This document shows positions 29,022-42,802 of a DNA stretch of 64,000 bases, piece by piece. The DNA lies in assembly GCF_027943255.1 (NCBI RefSeq), contig NC_072897.1, positions 18,972,044-19,036,043 on the forward strand, in the 5' to 3' direction. The notes below the pieces were generated by a model, which ran no database searches, was not told the origin of the DNA, and was given only the letters and a program-made list of their open reading frames with translations. This DNA is from Anastrepha obliqua (taxonomy: Eukaryota; Arthropoda; Insecta; Diptera; Tephritidae). A program made the translations under genes and the position numbers. Position 1 is the first letter of the stretch. Every line of letters begins with the position of its first letter.

Positions 29022-30479
29022 ATGGAAATTCAAGTTGAACAAAGAATTTGTTTGAAATTTTGTTATTCCAACAAAATTTCGGCGTCAGACGCCTTAAAAA
29101 TGTTGCAGACAACCTATGGGGACTCTGCTCTATCGCGTGCACGTGTTTTCCAGTGGTACAAATCGTTCAAAGAGGGCCGTACATCGGTTGAAAACTTGCC
29201 TCATGAACGTCGTCCAGCAACATCAGTAAACGACAAAAACATCGGAAAAGTAAAGGAAATTGTGCTTCAAAATCGCCGTGTGACCGAAAGAGAGATAGCT
29301 AGTGAGCTGAGCATATCAAATGGATCCGTTCATACTATTATTCATGATGTCTTGGGCATGAGACGAGTGTCCGCGCGTCTTGTTCCAAAATTGTTGAATT
29401 TTCTTCAAAAAGAACAACGCAAAACTGTCGCTAAGGAAATGCTCGCCATGACTGATACGGACATCCGGCACATCATAACTGGTGACGAGACAAATTTGAT
29501 GAAAATCTTTACTAAATTATCGAGTAAAATTATTTTTAGACAAGAATTCAAAGAGCATATTGGTATATTGATGAATATTCTGCTCAAATATGAACGATTC
29601 TTTATCAATAAAACGGTCCGCGTATGGCATATGGCAAAAATAAATTTTTTGTTGGATGGTAGGACTGTTATAAGCGTACATTGCAAATTTCAGCGTGATA
29701 TGTCATATAGTTTGTTTTCTGTGCTACTATAAACAAGTTAAGCTCGAGTGTGTTTTTCGAATTTAGCGATGGAAATTCAAGTTGAACAAAGAATTTGTTT
29801 GAAATTTTGTTATTCCAACAAAATTTCGGCGTCAGACGCCTTAAAAATGTTGCAGACAACCTATGGGGACTCTGCTCTATCGCGTGCACGTGTTTTCCAG
29901 TGGTACAAATCGTTCAAAGAGGGCCGTACATCGGTTGAAAACTTGCCTCATGAACGTCGTCCAGCAACATCAGTAAACGACAAAAACATCGGAAAAGTAA
30001 AGGAAATTGTGCTTCAAAATCGCCGTGTGACCGAAAGAGAGATAGCTAGTGAGCTGAGCATATCAAATGGATCCGTTCATACTATTATTCATGATGTCTT
30101 GGGCATGAGACGAGTGTCCGCGCGTCTTGTTCCAAAATTGTTGAATTTTCTTCAAAAAGAACAACGCAAAACTGTCGCTAAGGAAATGCTCGCCATGACT
30201 GATACGGACATCCGGCACATCATAACTGGTGACGAGACAAATTTGATGAAAATCTTTACTAAATTATCGAGTAAAATTATTTTTAGACAAGAATTCAAAG
30301 AGCATATTGGTATATTGATGAATATTCTGCTCAAATATGAACGATTCTTTATCAATAAAACGGTCCGCGTATGGCATATGGCAAAAATAAATTTTTTGTT
30401 GGATGGTAGGACTGTTATAAGCGTACATTGCAAATTTCAGCGTGATATGTCATATAGTTTGTTTTCTGTGCTACTATAA
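29022..30479 (+). CDS. Monomers 2 and 3, intact ORFs
   Basis: ATG at 29022 and 29769, each 236 codons, same product as monomer 1 with His at the tail position where the partial first unit has Tyr. Confidence 0.65.
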
Positions 30480-30515
30480 ACAAGTTAAGCTCGAGTGTGT
30501 TTTTCGAATTTAGCG

Positions 30516-31226
30516 ATGGAAATTCAAGTTGAACAAAGAATTTGTTTGAAATTTTGTTATTCCAACAAAATTTCGGCGTAAGACGCCTTAAAAATGTTGC
30601 AGACAACCTATGGGGACTCTGCTCTATCGCGTGCACGTGTTTTCCAGTGGTACAAATCGTTCAAAGAGGGCCGTACATCGGTTGAAAACTTGCCTCATGA
30701 ACGTCGTCCAGCAACATCAGTAAACGACAAAAACATCGGAAAAGTAAAGGAAATTGTGCTTCAAAATCGCCGTGTGACAGAAAGAGAGATAGCTAGTGAG
30801 CTGAGCATATCAAATGGATCCGTTCATACTATTATTCATGATGTCTTGGGCATGAGACGAGTGTCCGCGCGTCTTGTTCCAAAATTGTTGAATTTTCTTC
30901 AAAAAGAACAACGCAAAACTGTCGCTAAGGAAATGCTCGCCATGACTGATACGGACATCCGGCACATCATAACTGGTGACGAGACAAATTTGATGAAAAT
31001 CTTTACTAAATTATCGAGTAAAATTATTTTTAGACAAGAATTCAAAGAGCATATTGGTATATTGATGAATATTCTGCTCAAATATGAACGATTCTTTATC
31101 AATAAAACGGTCCGCGTATGGCATATGGCAAAAATAAATTTTTTGTTGGATGGTAGGACTGTTATAAGCGTACATTGCAAATTTCAGCGTGATATGCCAT
31201 ATAGTTTGTTTTCTGTGCTACTATAA
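30516..31226 (+). pseudogene. Monomer 4, early stop
   Basis: TCA is changed to TAA at 30579-30581 (codon 22), inside the GGCGTCAGACGCC palindrome. An ATG at 30594 could restart with loss of the first 26 residues. Confidence 0.85.
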
Positions 31227-31262
31227 ACAAGTTAAGCTCGAGTGTGTTTTTCGAATTTAGCG

Positions 31263-34200
31263 ATGGAAATTCAAGTTGAACAAAGAATTTGTTTGAAATT
31301 TTGTTATTCCAACAAAATTTCGGCGTCAGACGCCTTAAAAATGTTGCAGACAACCTATGGGGACTCTGCTCTATCGCGTGCACGTGTTTTCCAGTGGTAC
31401 AAATCGTTCAAAGAGGGCCGTACATCGGTTGAAAACTTGCCTCATGAACGTCGTCCAGCAACATCAGTAAACGACAAAAACATCGGAAAAGTAAAGGAAA
31501 TTGTGCTTCAAAATCGCCGTGTGACCGAAAGAGAGATAGCTAGTGAGCTGAGCATATCAAATGGATCCGTTCATACTATTATTCATGATGTCTTGGGCAT
31601 GAGACGAGTGTCCGCGCGTCTTGTTCCAAAATTGTTGAATTTTCTTCAAAAAGAACAACGCAAAACTGTCGCTAAGGAAATGCTCGCCATGACTGATACG
31701 GACATCCGGCACATCATAACTGGTGACGAGACAAATTTGATGAAAATCTTTACTAAATTATCGAGTAAAATTATTTTTAGACAAGAATTCAAAGAGCATA
31801 TTGGTATATTGATGAATATTCTGCTCAAATATGAACGATTCTTTATCAATAAAACGGTCCGCGTATGGCATATGGCAAAAATAAATTTTTTGTTGGATGG
31901 TAGGACTGTTATAAGCGTACATTGCAAATTTCAGCGTGATATGTCATATAGTTTGTTTTCTGTGCTACTATAAACAAGTTAAGCTCGAGTGTGTTTTTCG
32001 AATTTAGCGATGGAAATTCAAGTTGAACAAAGAATTTGTTTGAAATTTTGTTATTCCAACAAAATTTCGGCGTCAGACGCCTTAAAAATGTTGCAGACAA
32101 CCTATGGGGACTCTGCTCTATCGCGTGCACGTGTTTTCCAGTGGTACAAATCGTTCAAAGAGGGCCGTACATCGGTTGAAAACTTGCCTCATGAACGTCG
32201 TCCAGCAACATCAGTAAACGACAAAAACATCGGAAAAGTAAAGGAAATTGTGCTTCAAAATCGCCGTGTGACCGAAAGAGAGATAGCTAGTGAGCTGAGC
32301 ATATCAAATGGATCCGTTCATACTATTATTCATGATGTCTTGGGCATGAGACGAGTGTCCGCGCGTCTTGTTCCAAAATTGTTGAATTTTCTTCAAAAAG
32401 AACAACGCAAAACTGTCGCTAAGGAAATGCTCGCCATGACTGATACGGACATCCGGCACATCATAACTGGTGACGAGACAAATTTGATGAAAATCTTTAC
32501 TAAATTATCGAGTAAAATTATTTTTAGACAAGAATTCAAAGAGCATATTGGTATATTGATGAATATTCTGCTCAAATATGAACGATTCTTTATCAATAAA
32601 ACGGTCCGCGTATGGCATATGGCAAAAATAAATTTTTTGTTGGATGGTAGGACTGTTATAAGCGTACATTGCAAATTTCAGCGTGATATGTCATATAGTT
32701 TGTTTTCTGTGCTACTATAAACAAGTTAAGCTCGAGTGTGTTTTTCGAATTTAGCGATGGAAATTCAAGTTGAACAAAGAATTTGTTTGAAATTTTGTTA
32801 TTCCAACAAAATTTCGGCGTCAGACGCCTTAAAAATGTTGCAGACAACCTATGGTGACTCTGCTCTATCGCGTGCACGTGTTTTCCAGTGGTACAAATCG
32901 TTCAAAGAGGGCCGTACATCGGTTGAAAACTTGCCTCATGAACGTCGTCCAGCAACATCAGTAAACGACAAAAACATCGGAAAAGTAAAGGAAATTGTGC
33001 TTCAAAATCGCCGTGTGACCGAAAGAGAGATAGCTAGTGAGCTGAGCATATCAAATGGATCCGTTCATACTATTATTCATGATGTCTTGGGCATGAGACG
33101 AGTGTCCGCGCGTCTTGTTCCAAAATTGTTGAATTTTCTTCAAAAAGAACAACGCAAAACTGTCGCTAAGGAAATGCTCGCCATGACTGATACGGACATC
33201 CGGCACATCATAACTGGTGACGAGACAAATTTGATGAAAATCTTTACTAAATTATCGAGTAAAATTATTTTTAGACAAGAATTCAAAGAGCATATTGGTA
33301 TATTGATGAATATTCTGCTCAAATATGAACGATTCTTTATCAATAAAACGGTCCGCGTATGGCATATGGCAAAAATAAATTTTTTGTTGGATGGTAGGAC
33401 TGTTATAAGCGTACATTGCAAATTTCAGCGTGATATGTCATATAGTTTGTTTTCTGTGCTACTATAAACAAGTTAAGCTCGAGTGTGTTTTTCGAATTTA
33501 GCGATGGAAATTCAAGTTGAACAAAGAATTTGTTTGAAATTTTGTTATTCCAACAAAATTTCGGCGTCAGACGCCTTAAAAATGTTGCAGACAACCTATG
33601 GGGACTCTGCTCTATCGCGTGCACGTGTTTTCCAGTGGTACAAATCGTTCAAAGAGGGCCGTACATCGGTTGAAAACTTGCCTCATGAACGTCGTCCAGC
33701 AACATCAGTAAACGACAAAAACATCGGAAAAGTAAAGGAAATTGTGCTTCAAAATCGCCGTGTGACCGAAAGAGAGATAGCTAGTGAGCTGAGCATATCA
33801 AATGGATCCGTTCATACTATTATTCATGATGTCTTGGGCATGAGACGAGTGTCCGCGCGTCTTGTTCCAAAATTGTTGAATTTTCTTCAAAAAGAACAAC
33901 GCAAAACTGTCGCTAAGGAAATGCTCGCCATGACTGATACGGACATCCGGCACATCATAACTGGTGACGAGACAAATTTGATGAAAATCTTTACTAAATT
34001 ATCGAGTAAAATTATTTTTAGACAAGAATTCAAAGAGCATATTGGTATATTGATGAATATTCTGCTCAAATATGAACGATTCTTTATCAATAAAACGGTC
34101 CGCGTATGGCATATGGCAAAAATAAATTTTTTGTTGGATGGTAGGACTGTTATAAGCGTACATTGCAAATTTCAGCGTGATATGTCATATAGTTTGTTTT

Positions 34201-35708
34201 CTGTGCTACTATAAACAAGTTAAGCTCGAGTGTGTTTTTCGAATTTAGCGATGGAAATTCAAGTTGAACAAAGAATTTGTTTGAAATTTTGTTATTCCAA
34301 CAAAATTTCGGCGTCAGACGCCTTAAAAATGTTGCAGACAACCTATGGGGACTCTGCTCTATCGCGTGCACGTGTTTTCCAGTGGTACAAATCGTTCAAA
34401 GAGGGCCGTACATCGGTTGAAAACTTGCCTCATGAACGTCGTCCAGCAACATCAGTAAACGACAAAAACATCGAAAAAGTAAAGGAAATTGTGCTTCAAA
34501 ATCGCCGTGTGACCGAAAGAGAGATAGCTAGTGAGCTGAGCATATCAAATGGATCCGTTCATACTATTATTCATGATGTCTTGGGCATGAGACGAGTGTC
34601 CGCGCGTCTTGTTCCAAAATTGTTGAATTTTCTTCAAAAAGAACAACGCAAAACTGTCGCTAAGGAAATGCTCGCCATGACTGATACGGACATCCGGCAC
34701 ATCATAACTGGTGACGAGACAAATTTGATGAAAATCTTTACTAAATTATCGAGTAAAATTATTTTTAGACAAGAATTCAAAGAGCATATTGGTATATTGA
34801 TGAATATTCTGCTCAAATATGAACGATTCTTTATCAATAAAACGGTCCGCGTATGGCATATGGCAAAAATAAATTTTTTGTTGGATGGTAGGACTGTTAT
34901 AAGCGTACATTGCAAATTTCAGCGTGATATGTCATATAGTTTGTTTTCTGTGCTACTATAAACAAGTTAAGCTCGAGTGTGTTTTTCGAATTTAGCGATG
35001 GAAATTCAAGTTGAACAAAGAATTTGTTTGAAATTTTGTTATTCCAACAAAATTTCGGCGTCAGACGCCTTAAAAATGTTGCAGACAACCTATGGGGACT
35101 CTGCTCTATCGCGTGCACGTGTTTTCCAGTGGTACAAATCGTTCAAAGAGGGCCGTACATCGGTTGAAAACTTGCCTCATGAACGTCGTCCAGCAACATC
35201 AGTAAACGACAAAAACATCGGAAAAGTAAAGGAAATTGTGCTTCAAAATCGCCGTGTGACCGAAAGAGAGATAGCTAGTGAGCTGAGCATATCAAATGGA
35301 TCCGTTCATACTATTATTCATGATGTCTTGGACATGAGACGAGTGTCCGCGCGTCTTGTTCCAAAATTGTTGAATTTTCTTCAAAAAGAACAACGCAAAA
35401 CTGTCGCTAAGGAAATGCTCGCCATGACTGATACGGACATCCGGCACATCATAACTGGTGACGAGACAAATTTGATGAAAATCTTTACTAAATTATCGAG
35501 TAAAATTATTTTTAGACAAGAATTCAAAGAGCATATTGGTATATTGATGAATATTCTGCTCAAATATGAACGATTCTTTATCAATAAAACGGTCCGCGTA
35601 TGGCATATGGCAAAAATAAATTTTTTGTTGGATGGTAGGACTGTTATAAGCGTACATTGCAAATTTCAGCGTGATATGTCATATAGTTTGTTTTCTGTGC
35701 TACTATAA
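31263..35708 (+). CDS. Monomers 5-10, intact ORFs
   Basis: ATG at 31263, 32010, 32757, 33504, 34251 and 34998. Monomer 9 has Gly to Glu (NIEKVKE) and monomer 10 Gly to Asp (VLDMRR). All carry the MRRV allele. Confidence 0.65.
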
Positions 35709-35744
35709 ACAAGTTAAGCTCGAGTGTGTTTTTCGAATTTAGCG

Positions 35745-36816
35745 ATGGAAATTCAAGTTGAACAAAGAATTTGTTTGAAATTTTGTTATTCCAACAAAAT
35801 TTCGGCGTCAGACGCCTTAAAAATGTTGCAGACAACCTATGGGGACTCTGCTCTATCGCGTGCACGTGTTTTCCAGTGGTACAAATCGTTCAAAGAGGGC
35901 CGTACATCGGTTGAAAACTTGCCTCATGAACGTCGTCCAGCAACATCAGTAAACGACAAAAACATCGGAAAAGTAAAGGAAATTGTGCTTCAAAATCGCC
36001 GTGTGACCGAAAGAGAGATAGCTAGTGAGCTGAGCATATCAAATGGATCCGTTCATACTATTATTCATGATGTCTTGGGCATGAGACGAGTGTCCGCGCG
36101 TCTTGATCCAAAATTGTTGAAATTGAAGAATTTGTTTGAAATTTTGTTATTCCAACAAAATTTCGGCGTCAGACGCCTTAAAAATGTTGCAGACAACCTA
36201 TGGGGACTCTGCTCTATCGCGTGCACGTGTTTTCCAGTGGTACAAATCGTTCAAAGAGGGCCGTACATCGGTTGAAAACTTGCCTCATGAACGTCGTCCA
36301 GCAACATCAGTAAACGACAAAAACATCGGAAAAGTAAAGGAAATTGTGCTTCAAAATCGCCGTGTGACCGAAAGAGAGATAGCTAGTGAGCTGAGCTTAT
36401 CAAATGGATCCGTTCATACTATTATTCATGATGTCTTGGGCATGAGACGAGTGTCCGCGCGTCTTGTTCCAAAATTGTTGAATTTTCTTCAAAAAGAACA
36501 ACGCAAAACTGTCGCTAAGGAAATGCTCGCCATGGCTGATACGGACATCCGGCACATCATAACTGGTGACGAGACAAATTTGATGAAAATCTTTACTAAA
36601 TTATCGAGTAAAATTATTTTTAGACAAGAATTCAAAGAGCATATTGGTATATTGATGAATATTCTGCTCAAATATGAACGATTCTTTATCAATAAAACGG
36701 TCCGCGTATGGCATATGGCAAAAATAAATTTTTTGTTGGATGGTAGGACTGTTATAAGCGTACATTGCAAATTTCAGCGTGATATGTCATATAGTTTGTT
36801 TTCTGTGCTACTATAA
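35745..36816 (+). pseudogene. Monomer 11 with 361-bp truncated unit
   Basis: After LDPKLLK the sequence jumps from TTGTTGAA back to AAGAATTTG of the mariner 5' region, so the frame ends at 36275. The second, partial unit reads on from about 36136 to 36816. Spacing to the next monomer is 1108 bp (747 + 361). Confidence 0.85.
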
Positions 36817-36852
36817 ACAAGTTAAGCTCGAGTGTGTTTTTCGAATTTAGCG

Positions 36853-37563
36853 ATGGAAATTCAAGTTGAACAAAGAATTTGTTTGAAATTTTGTTATTCC
36901 AACAAAATTTCGGCGTCAGACGCCTTAAAAATGTTGCAGACAACCTATGGGGACTCTGCTCTATCGCGTGCACGTGTTTTCCAGTGGTACAAATCGTTCA
37001 AAGAGGGCCGTACATCGGTTGAAAACTTGCCTCATGAACGTCGTCCAGCAACATCAGTAAACGACAAAAACATCGGAAAAGTAAAGGAAATTGTGCTTCA
37101 AAATCGCCGTGTGACCGAAAGAGAGATAGCTAGTGAGCTGAGCATATCAAATGGATCCGTTCATACTATTATTCATGATGTCTTGGGCATGAGACGAGTG
37201 TCCGCGCGTCTTGTTCCAAAATTGTTGAATTTTCTTCAAAAAGAACAACGCAAAACTGTCGCTAAGGAAATGCTCGCCATGACTGATACGGACATCCGGC
37301 ACATCATAACTGGTGACGAGACAAATTTGATGAAAATCTTTACTAAATTATCGAGTAAAATTATTTTTAGACAAGAATTCAAAGAGCATATTGGTATATT
37401 GATGAATATTCTGCTCAAATATGAACGATTCTTTATCAATAAAACGGTCCGCGTATGGCATATGGCAAAAATAAATTTTTTGTTGGATGGTAGGACTGTT
37501 ATAAGCGTACATTGCAAATTTCAGCGTGATATGTCATATAGTTTGTTTTCTGTGCTACTATAA
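36853..37563 (+). CDS. Monomer 12, intact ORF
   Basis: Last MRRV unit before the MRRM allele first appears in monomer 13. Confidence 0.65.
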   Translation: MEIQVEQRICLKFCYSNKISASDALKMLQTTYGDSALSRARVFQWYKSFKEGRTSVENLPHERRPATSVNDKNIGKVKEIVLQNRRVTEREIASELSISNGSVHTIIHDVLGMRRVSARLVPKLLNFLQKEQRKTVAKEMLAMTDTDIRHIITGDETNLMKIFTKLSSKIIFRQEFKEHIGILMNILLKYERFFINKTVRVWHMAKINFLLDGRTVISVHCKFQRDMSYSLFSVLL

Positions 37564-37599
37564 ACAAGTTAAGCTCGAGTGTGTTTTTCGAATTTAGCG

Positions 37600-38309
37600 A
37601 TGGAAATTCAAGTTGAACAAAGAATTTGTTTGAAATTTTGTTATTCCAACAAAATTTCGGCGTCAGACGCCTTAAAAATGTTGCAGACAACCTATGGGGA
37701 CTCTGCTCTATCGCGTGCACGTGTTTTCCAGTGGTACAAATCGTTCAAAGAGGCCGTACATCGGTTGAAAACTTGCCTCATGAACGTCGTCCAGCAACAT
37801 CAGTAAACGACAAAAACATCGGAAAAGTAAAGGAAATTGTGCTTCAAAATCGCCGTGTGACCGAAAGAGAGATAGCTAGTGAGCTGAGCATATCAAATGG
37901 ATCCGTTCATACTATTATTCATGATGTCTTGGGCATGAGACGAATGTCCGCGCGTCTTGTTCCAAAATTGTTGAATTTTCTTCAAAAAGAACAACGCAAA
38001 ACTGTCGCTAAGGAAATGCTCGCCATGACTGATACGGACATCCGGCACATCATAACTGGTGACGAGACAAATTTGATGAAAATCTTTACTAAATTATCGA
38101 GTAAAATTATTTTTAGACAAGAATTCAAAGAGCATATTGGTATATTGATGAATATTCTGCTCAAATATGAACGATTCTTTATCAATAAAACGGTCCGCGT
38201 ATGGCATATGGCAAAAATAAATTTTTTGTTGGATGGTAGGACTGTTATAAGCGTACATTGCAAATTTCAGCGTGATATGTCATATAGTTTGTTTTCTGTG
38301 CTACTATAA
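37600..38309 (+). pseudogene. Monomer 13, 1-bp deletion
   Basis: AGAGGGCCG is AGAGGCCG near 37751, shifting the frame; spacing to the next unit is 746. First unit with the MRRM allele. Confidence 0.85.
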
Positions 38310-38345
38310 ACAAGTTAAGCTCGAGTGTGTTTTTCGAATTTAGCG

Positions 38346-39417
38346 ATGGAAATTCAAGTTGAACAAAGAATTTGTTTGAAATTTTGTTATTCCAACAAAA
38401 TTTCGGCGTCAGACGCCTTAAAAATGTTGCAGACAACCTATGGGGACTCTGCTCTATCGCGTGCACGTGTTTTCCAGTGGTACAAATCGTTCAAAGAGGG
38501 CCGTACATCGGTTGAAAACTTGCCTCATGAACGTCGTCCAGCAACATCAGTAAACGACAAAAGCATCGGAAAAGTAAAGGAAATTGTGCTTCAAAATCGC
38601 CGTGTGACCAAAAGAGAGATAGCTAGTGAGCTGAGCATATCAAATGGATCCGTTCATACTATTATTCATGATGTCTTGGGCATGAGACGAGTGTCCGCGC
38701 GTCTTGTTCCAAAATTGTTGAAATTGAAGAATTTGTTTGAAATTTTGTTATTCCAACAAAATTTCGGCGTCAGACGCCTTAAAAATGTTGCAGACAACCT
38801 ATGGGGACTCTGCTCTATCGCGTGCACGTGTTTTCCAGTGATACAAATCGTTCAAAGAGGGCCGTACATCGGTTGAAAACTTGCCTCATGAACGTCGTCC
38901 AGCAACATCAGTAAACGACAAAAACATCGGAAAAGTAAAGGAAATTGTGCTTCAAAATCGCCGTGTGACCGAAAGAGAGATAGCTAGTGAGCTGAGCATA
39001 TCAAATAGATCCGTTCATACTATTATTCATGATGTCTTGGGCATGAGACGAGTGTCCGCGCGTCTTGTTCCAAAATTGTTGAATTTTCTTCAAAAAGAAC
39101 AACGGAAAACTGTCGCTAAGGAAATGCTCGCCATGACTGATACGGACATCCGGCACATCATAACTGGTGACGAGACAAATTTGATGAAAATCTTTACTAA
39201 ATTATCGAGTAAAATTATTTTTAGACAAGAATTCAAAGAGCATATTGGTATATTGATGAATATTCTGCTCAAATATGAACGATTCTTTATCAATAAAACG
39301 GTCCGCGTATGGCATATGGCAAAAATAAATTTTTTGTTGGATGGTAGGACTGTTATAAGCGTACATTGCAAATTTCAGCGTGATATGTCATATAGTTTGT
39401 TTTCTGTGCTACTATAA
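38346..39417 (+). pseudogene. Monomer 14 with truncated unit
   Basis: Same 361-bp junction as monomer 11. It also has NDKS and VTKRE changes, and in the partial unit TGG to TGA (38839-38841). These marks are shared with monomer 18. Confidence 0.85.
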
Positions 39418-39453
39418 ACAAGTTAAGCTCGAGTGTGTTTTTCGAATTTAGCG

Positions 39454-41658
39454 ATGGAAATTCAAGTTGAACAAAGAATTTGTTTGAAATTTTGTTATTC
39501 CAACAAAATTTCGGCGTCAGACGCCTTAAAAATGTTGCAGACAACCTATGGGGACTCTGCTCTATCGCGTGCACGTGTTTTCCAGTGGTACAAATCGTTC
39601 AAAGAGGGCCGTACATCGGTTGAAAACTTGCCTCATGAACGTCGTCCAGCAACATCAGTAAACGACAAAAACATCGGAAAAGTAAAGGAAATTGTGCTTC
39701 AAAATCGCCGTGTGACCGAAAGAGAGATAGCTAGTGAGCTGAGCATATCAAATGGATCCGTTCATACTATTATTCATGATGTCTTGGGCATGAGACGAGT
39801 GTCCGCGCGTCTTGTTCCAAAATTGTTGAATTTTCTTCAAAAAGAACAACGCAAAACTGTCGCTAAGGAAATGCTCGCCATGACTGATACGGACATCCGG
39901 CACATCATAACTGGTGACGAGACAAATTTGATGAAAATCTTTACTAAATTATCGAGTAAAATTATTTTTAGACAAGAATTCAAAGAGCATATTGGTATAT
40001 TGATGAATATTCTGCTCAAATATGAACGATTCTTTATCAATAAAACGGTCCGCGTATGGCATATGGCAAAAATAAATTTTTTGTTGGATGGTAGGACTGT
40101 TATAAGCGTACATTGCAAATTTCAGCGTGATATGTCATATAGTTTGTTTTCTGTGCTACTATAAACAAGTTAAGCTCGAGTGTGTTTTTCGAATTTAGCG
40201 ATGGAAATTCAAGTTGAACAAAGAATTTGTTTGAAATTTTGTTATTCCAACAAAATTTCGGCGTCAGACGCCTTAAAAATGTTGCAGACAACCTATGGGG
40301 ACTCTGCTCTATCGCGTGCACGTGTTTTCCAGTGGTACAAATCGTTCAAAGAGGGCCGTACATCGGTTGAAAACTTGCCTCATGAACGTCGTCCAGCAAC
40401 ATCAGTAAACGACAAAAACATCGGAAAAGTAAAGGAAATTGTGCTTCAAAATCGCCGTGTGACCGAAAGAGAGATAGCTAGTGAGCTGAGCATATCAAAT
40501 GGATCCGTTCATACTATTATTCTTGATGTCTTGGGCATGAGACGAGTGTCCGCGCGTCTTGTTCCAAAATTGTTGAATTTTCTTCAAAAAGAACAACGCA
40601 AAACTGTCGCTAAGGAAATGCTCGCCATGACTGATACGGACATCCGGCACATCATAACTGGTGACGAGACAAATTTGATGAAAATCTTTACTAAATTATC
40701 GAGTAAAATTATTTTTAGACAAGAATTCAAAGAGCATATTGGTATATTGATGAATATTCTGCTCAAATATGAACGATTCTTTATCAATAAAACGGTCCGC
40801 GTATGGCATATGGCAAAAATAAATTTTTTGTTGGATGGTAGGACTGTTATAAGCGTACATTGCAAATTTCAGCGTGATATGTCATATAGTTTGTTTTCTG
40901 TGCTACTATAAACAAGTTAAGCTCGAGTGTGTTTTTCGAATTTAGCGATGGAAATTCAAGTTGAACAAAGAATTTGTTTGAAATTTTGTTATTCCAACAA
41001 AATTTCGGCGTCAGACGCCTTAAAAATGTTGCAGACAACCTATGGGGACTCTGCTCTATCGCGTGCACGTGTTTTCCAGTGGTACAAATCGTTCAAAGAG
41101 GGCCGTACATCGGTTGAAAACTTGCCTCATGAACGTCGTCCAGCAACATCAGTAAACGACAAAAACATCGGAAAAGTAAAGGAAATTGTGCTTCAAAATC
41201 GCCGTGTGACCGAAAGAGAGATAGCTAGTGAGCTGAGCATATCAAATGGATCCGTTCATACTATTATTCATGATGTCTTGGGCATGAGACGAATGTCCGC
41301 GCGTCTTGTTCCAAAATTGTTGAATTTTCTTCAAAAAGAACAACGCAAAACTGTCGCTAAGGAAATGCTCGCCATGACTGATACGGACATCCGGCACATC
41401 ATAACTGGTGACGAGACAAATTTGATGAAAATCTTTACTAAATTATCGAGTAAAATTATTTTTAGACAAGAATTCAAAGAGCATATTGGTATATTGATGA
41501 ATATTCTGCTCAAATATGAACGATTCTTTATCAATAAAACGGTCCGCGTATGGCATATGGCAAAAATAAATTTTTTGTTGGATGGTAGGACTGTTATAAG
41601 CGTACATTGCAAATTTCAGCGTGATATGTCGTATAGTTTGTTTTCTGTGCTACTATAA
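39454..41658 (+). CDS. Monomers 15-17, intact ORFs
   Basis: ATG at 39454, 40201 and 40948. Monomer 16 has His to Leu (IILDV); 17 carries MRRM. Confidence 0.65.
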
Positions 41659-41694
41659 ACAAGTTAAGCTCGAGTGTGTTTTTCGAATTTAGCG

Positions 41695-42766
41695 ATGGAA
41701 ATTCAAGTTGAACAAAGAATTTGTTTGAAATTTTGTTATTCCAACAAAATTTCGGCGTCAGACGCCTTAAAAATGTTGCAGACAACCTATGGGGACTCTG
41801 CTCTATCGCGTGCACGTGTTTTCCAGTGGTACAAATCGTTCAAAGAGGGCCGTACATCGGTTGAAAACTTGCCTCATGAACGTCGTCCAGCAACATCAGT
41901 AAACGACAAAAGCATCGGAAAAGTAAAGGAAATTGTGCTTCAAAATCGCCGCGTGACCAAAAGAGAGATAGCTAGTGAGCTGAGCATATCAAATGGATCC
42001 GTTCATACTATTATTCATGATGTCTTGGGCATGAGACGAGTGTCCGCGCGTCTTGTTCCAAAATTGTTGAAATTGAAGAATTTGTTTGAAATTTTGTTAT
42101 TCCAACAAAATTTCGGCGTCAGACGCCTTAAAAATGTTGCAGACAACCTATGGGGACTCTGCTCTATCGCGTGCACGTGTTTTCCAGTGATACAAATCGT
42201 TCAAAGAGGGCCGTACATCGGTTGAAAACTTGCCTCATGAACGTCGTCCAGCAACATCAGTAAACGACAAAAACATCGGAAAGGTAAAGGAAATTGTGCT
42301 TCAAAATCGCCGTGTGACCGAAAGAGAGATAGCTAGTGAGCTGAGCATATCAAATGGATCCGTTCATACTATTATTCATGATGTCTTGGGCATGAGACGA
42401 GTGTCCGCGCGTCTTGTTCCAAAATTGTTGAATTTTCTTCAAAAAGAACAACGCAAAACTGTCGCTAAGGAAATGCTCGCCATGACTGATACGGACATCC
42501 GGCACATCATAACTGGTGACGAGACAAATTTGATGAAAATCTTTACTAAATTATCGAGTAAAATTATTTTTAGACAAGAATTCAAAGAGCATATTGGTAT
42601 ATTGATGAATATTCTGCTCAAATATGAACGATTCTTTATCAATAAAACGGTCCGCGTATGGCATATGGCAAAAATAAATTTTTTGTTGGATGGTAGGACT
42701 GTTATAAGCGTACATTGCAAATTTCAGCGTGATATGTCATATAGTTTGTTTTCTGTGCTACTATAA
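41695..42766 (+). pseudogene. Monomer 18 with truncated unit
   Basis: Carries the marks of monomer 14 (NDKS, VTKRE, the 361-bp junction, TGA at 42188-42190). It lies 3,349 bp downstream of it, which equals 4 x 747 + 361. Confidence 0.85.
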
Positions 42767-42802
42767 ACAAGTTAAGCTCGAGTGTGTTTTTCGAATTTAG
42801 CG

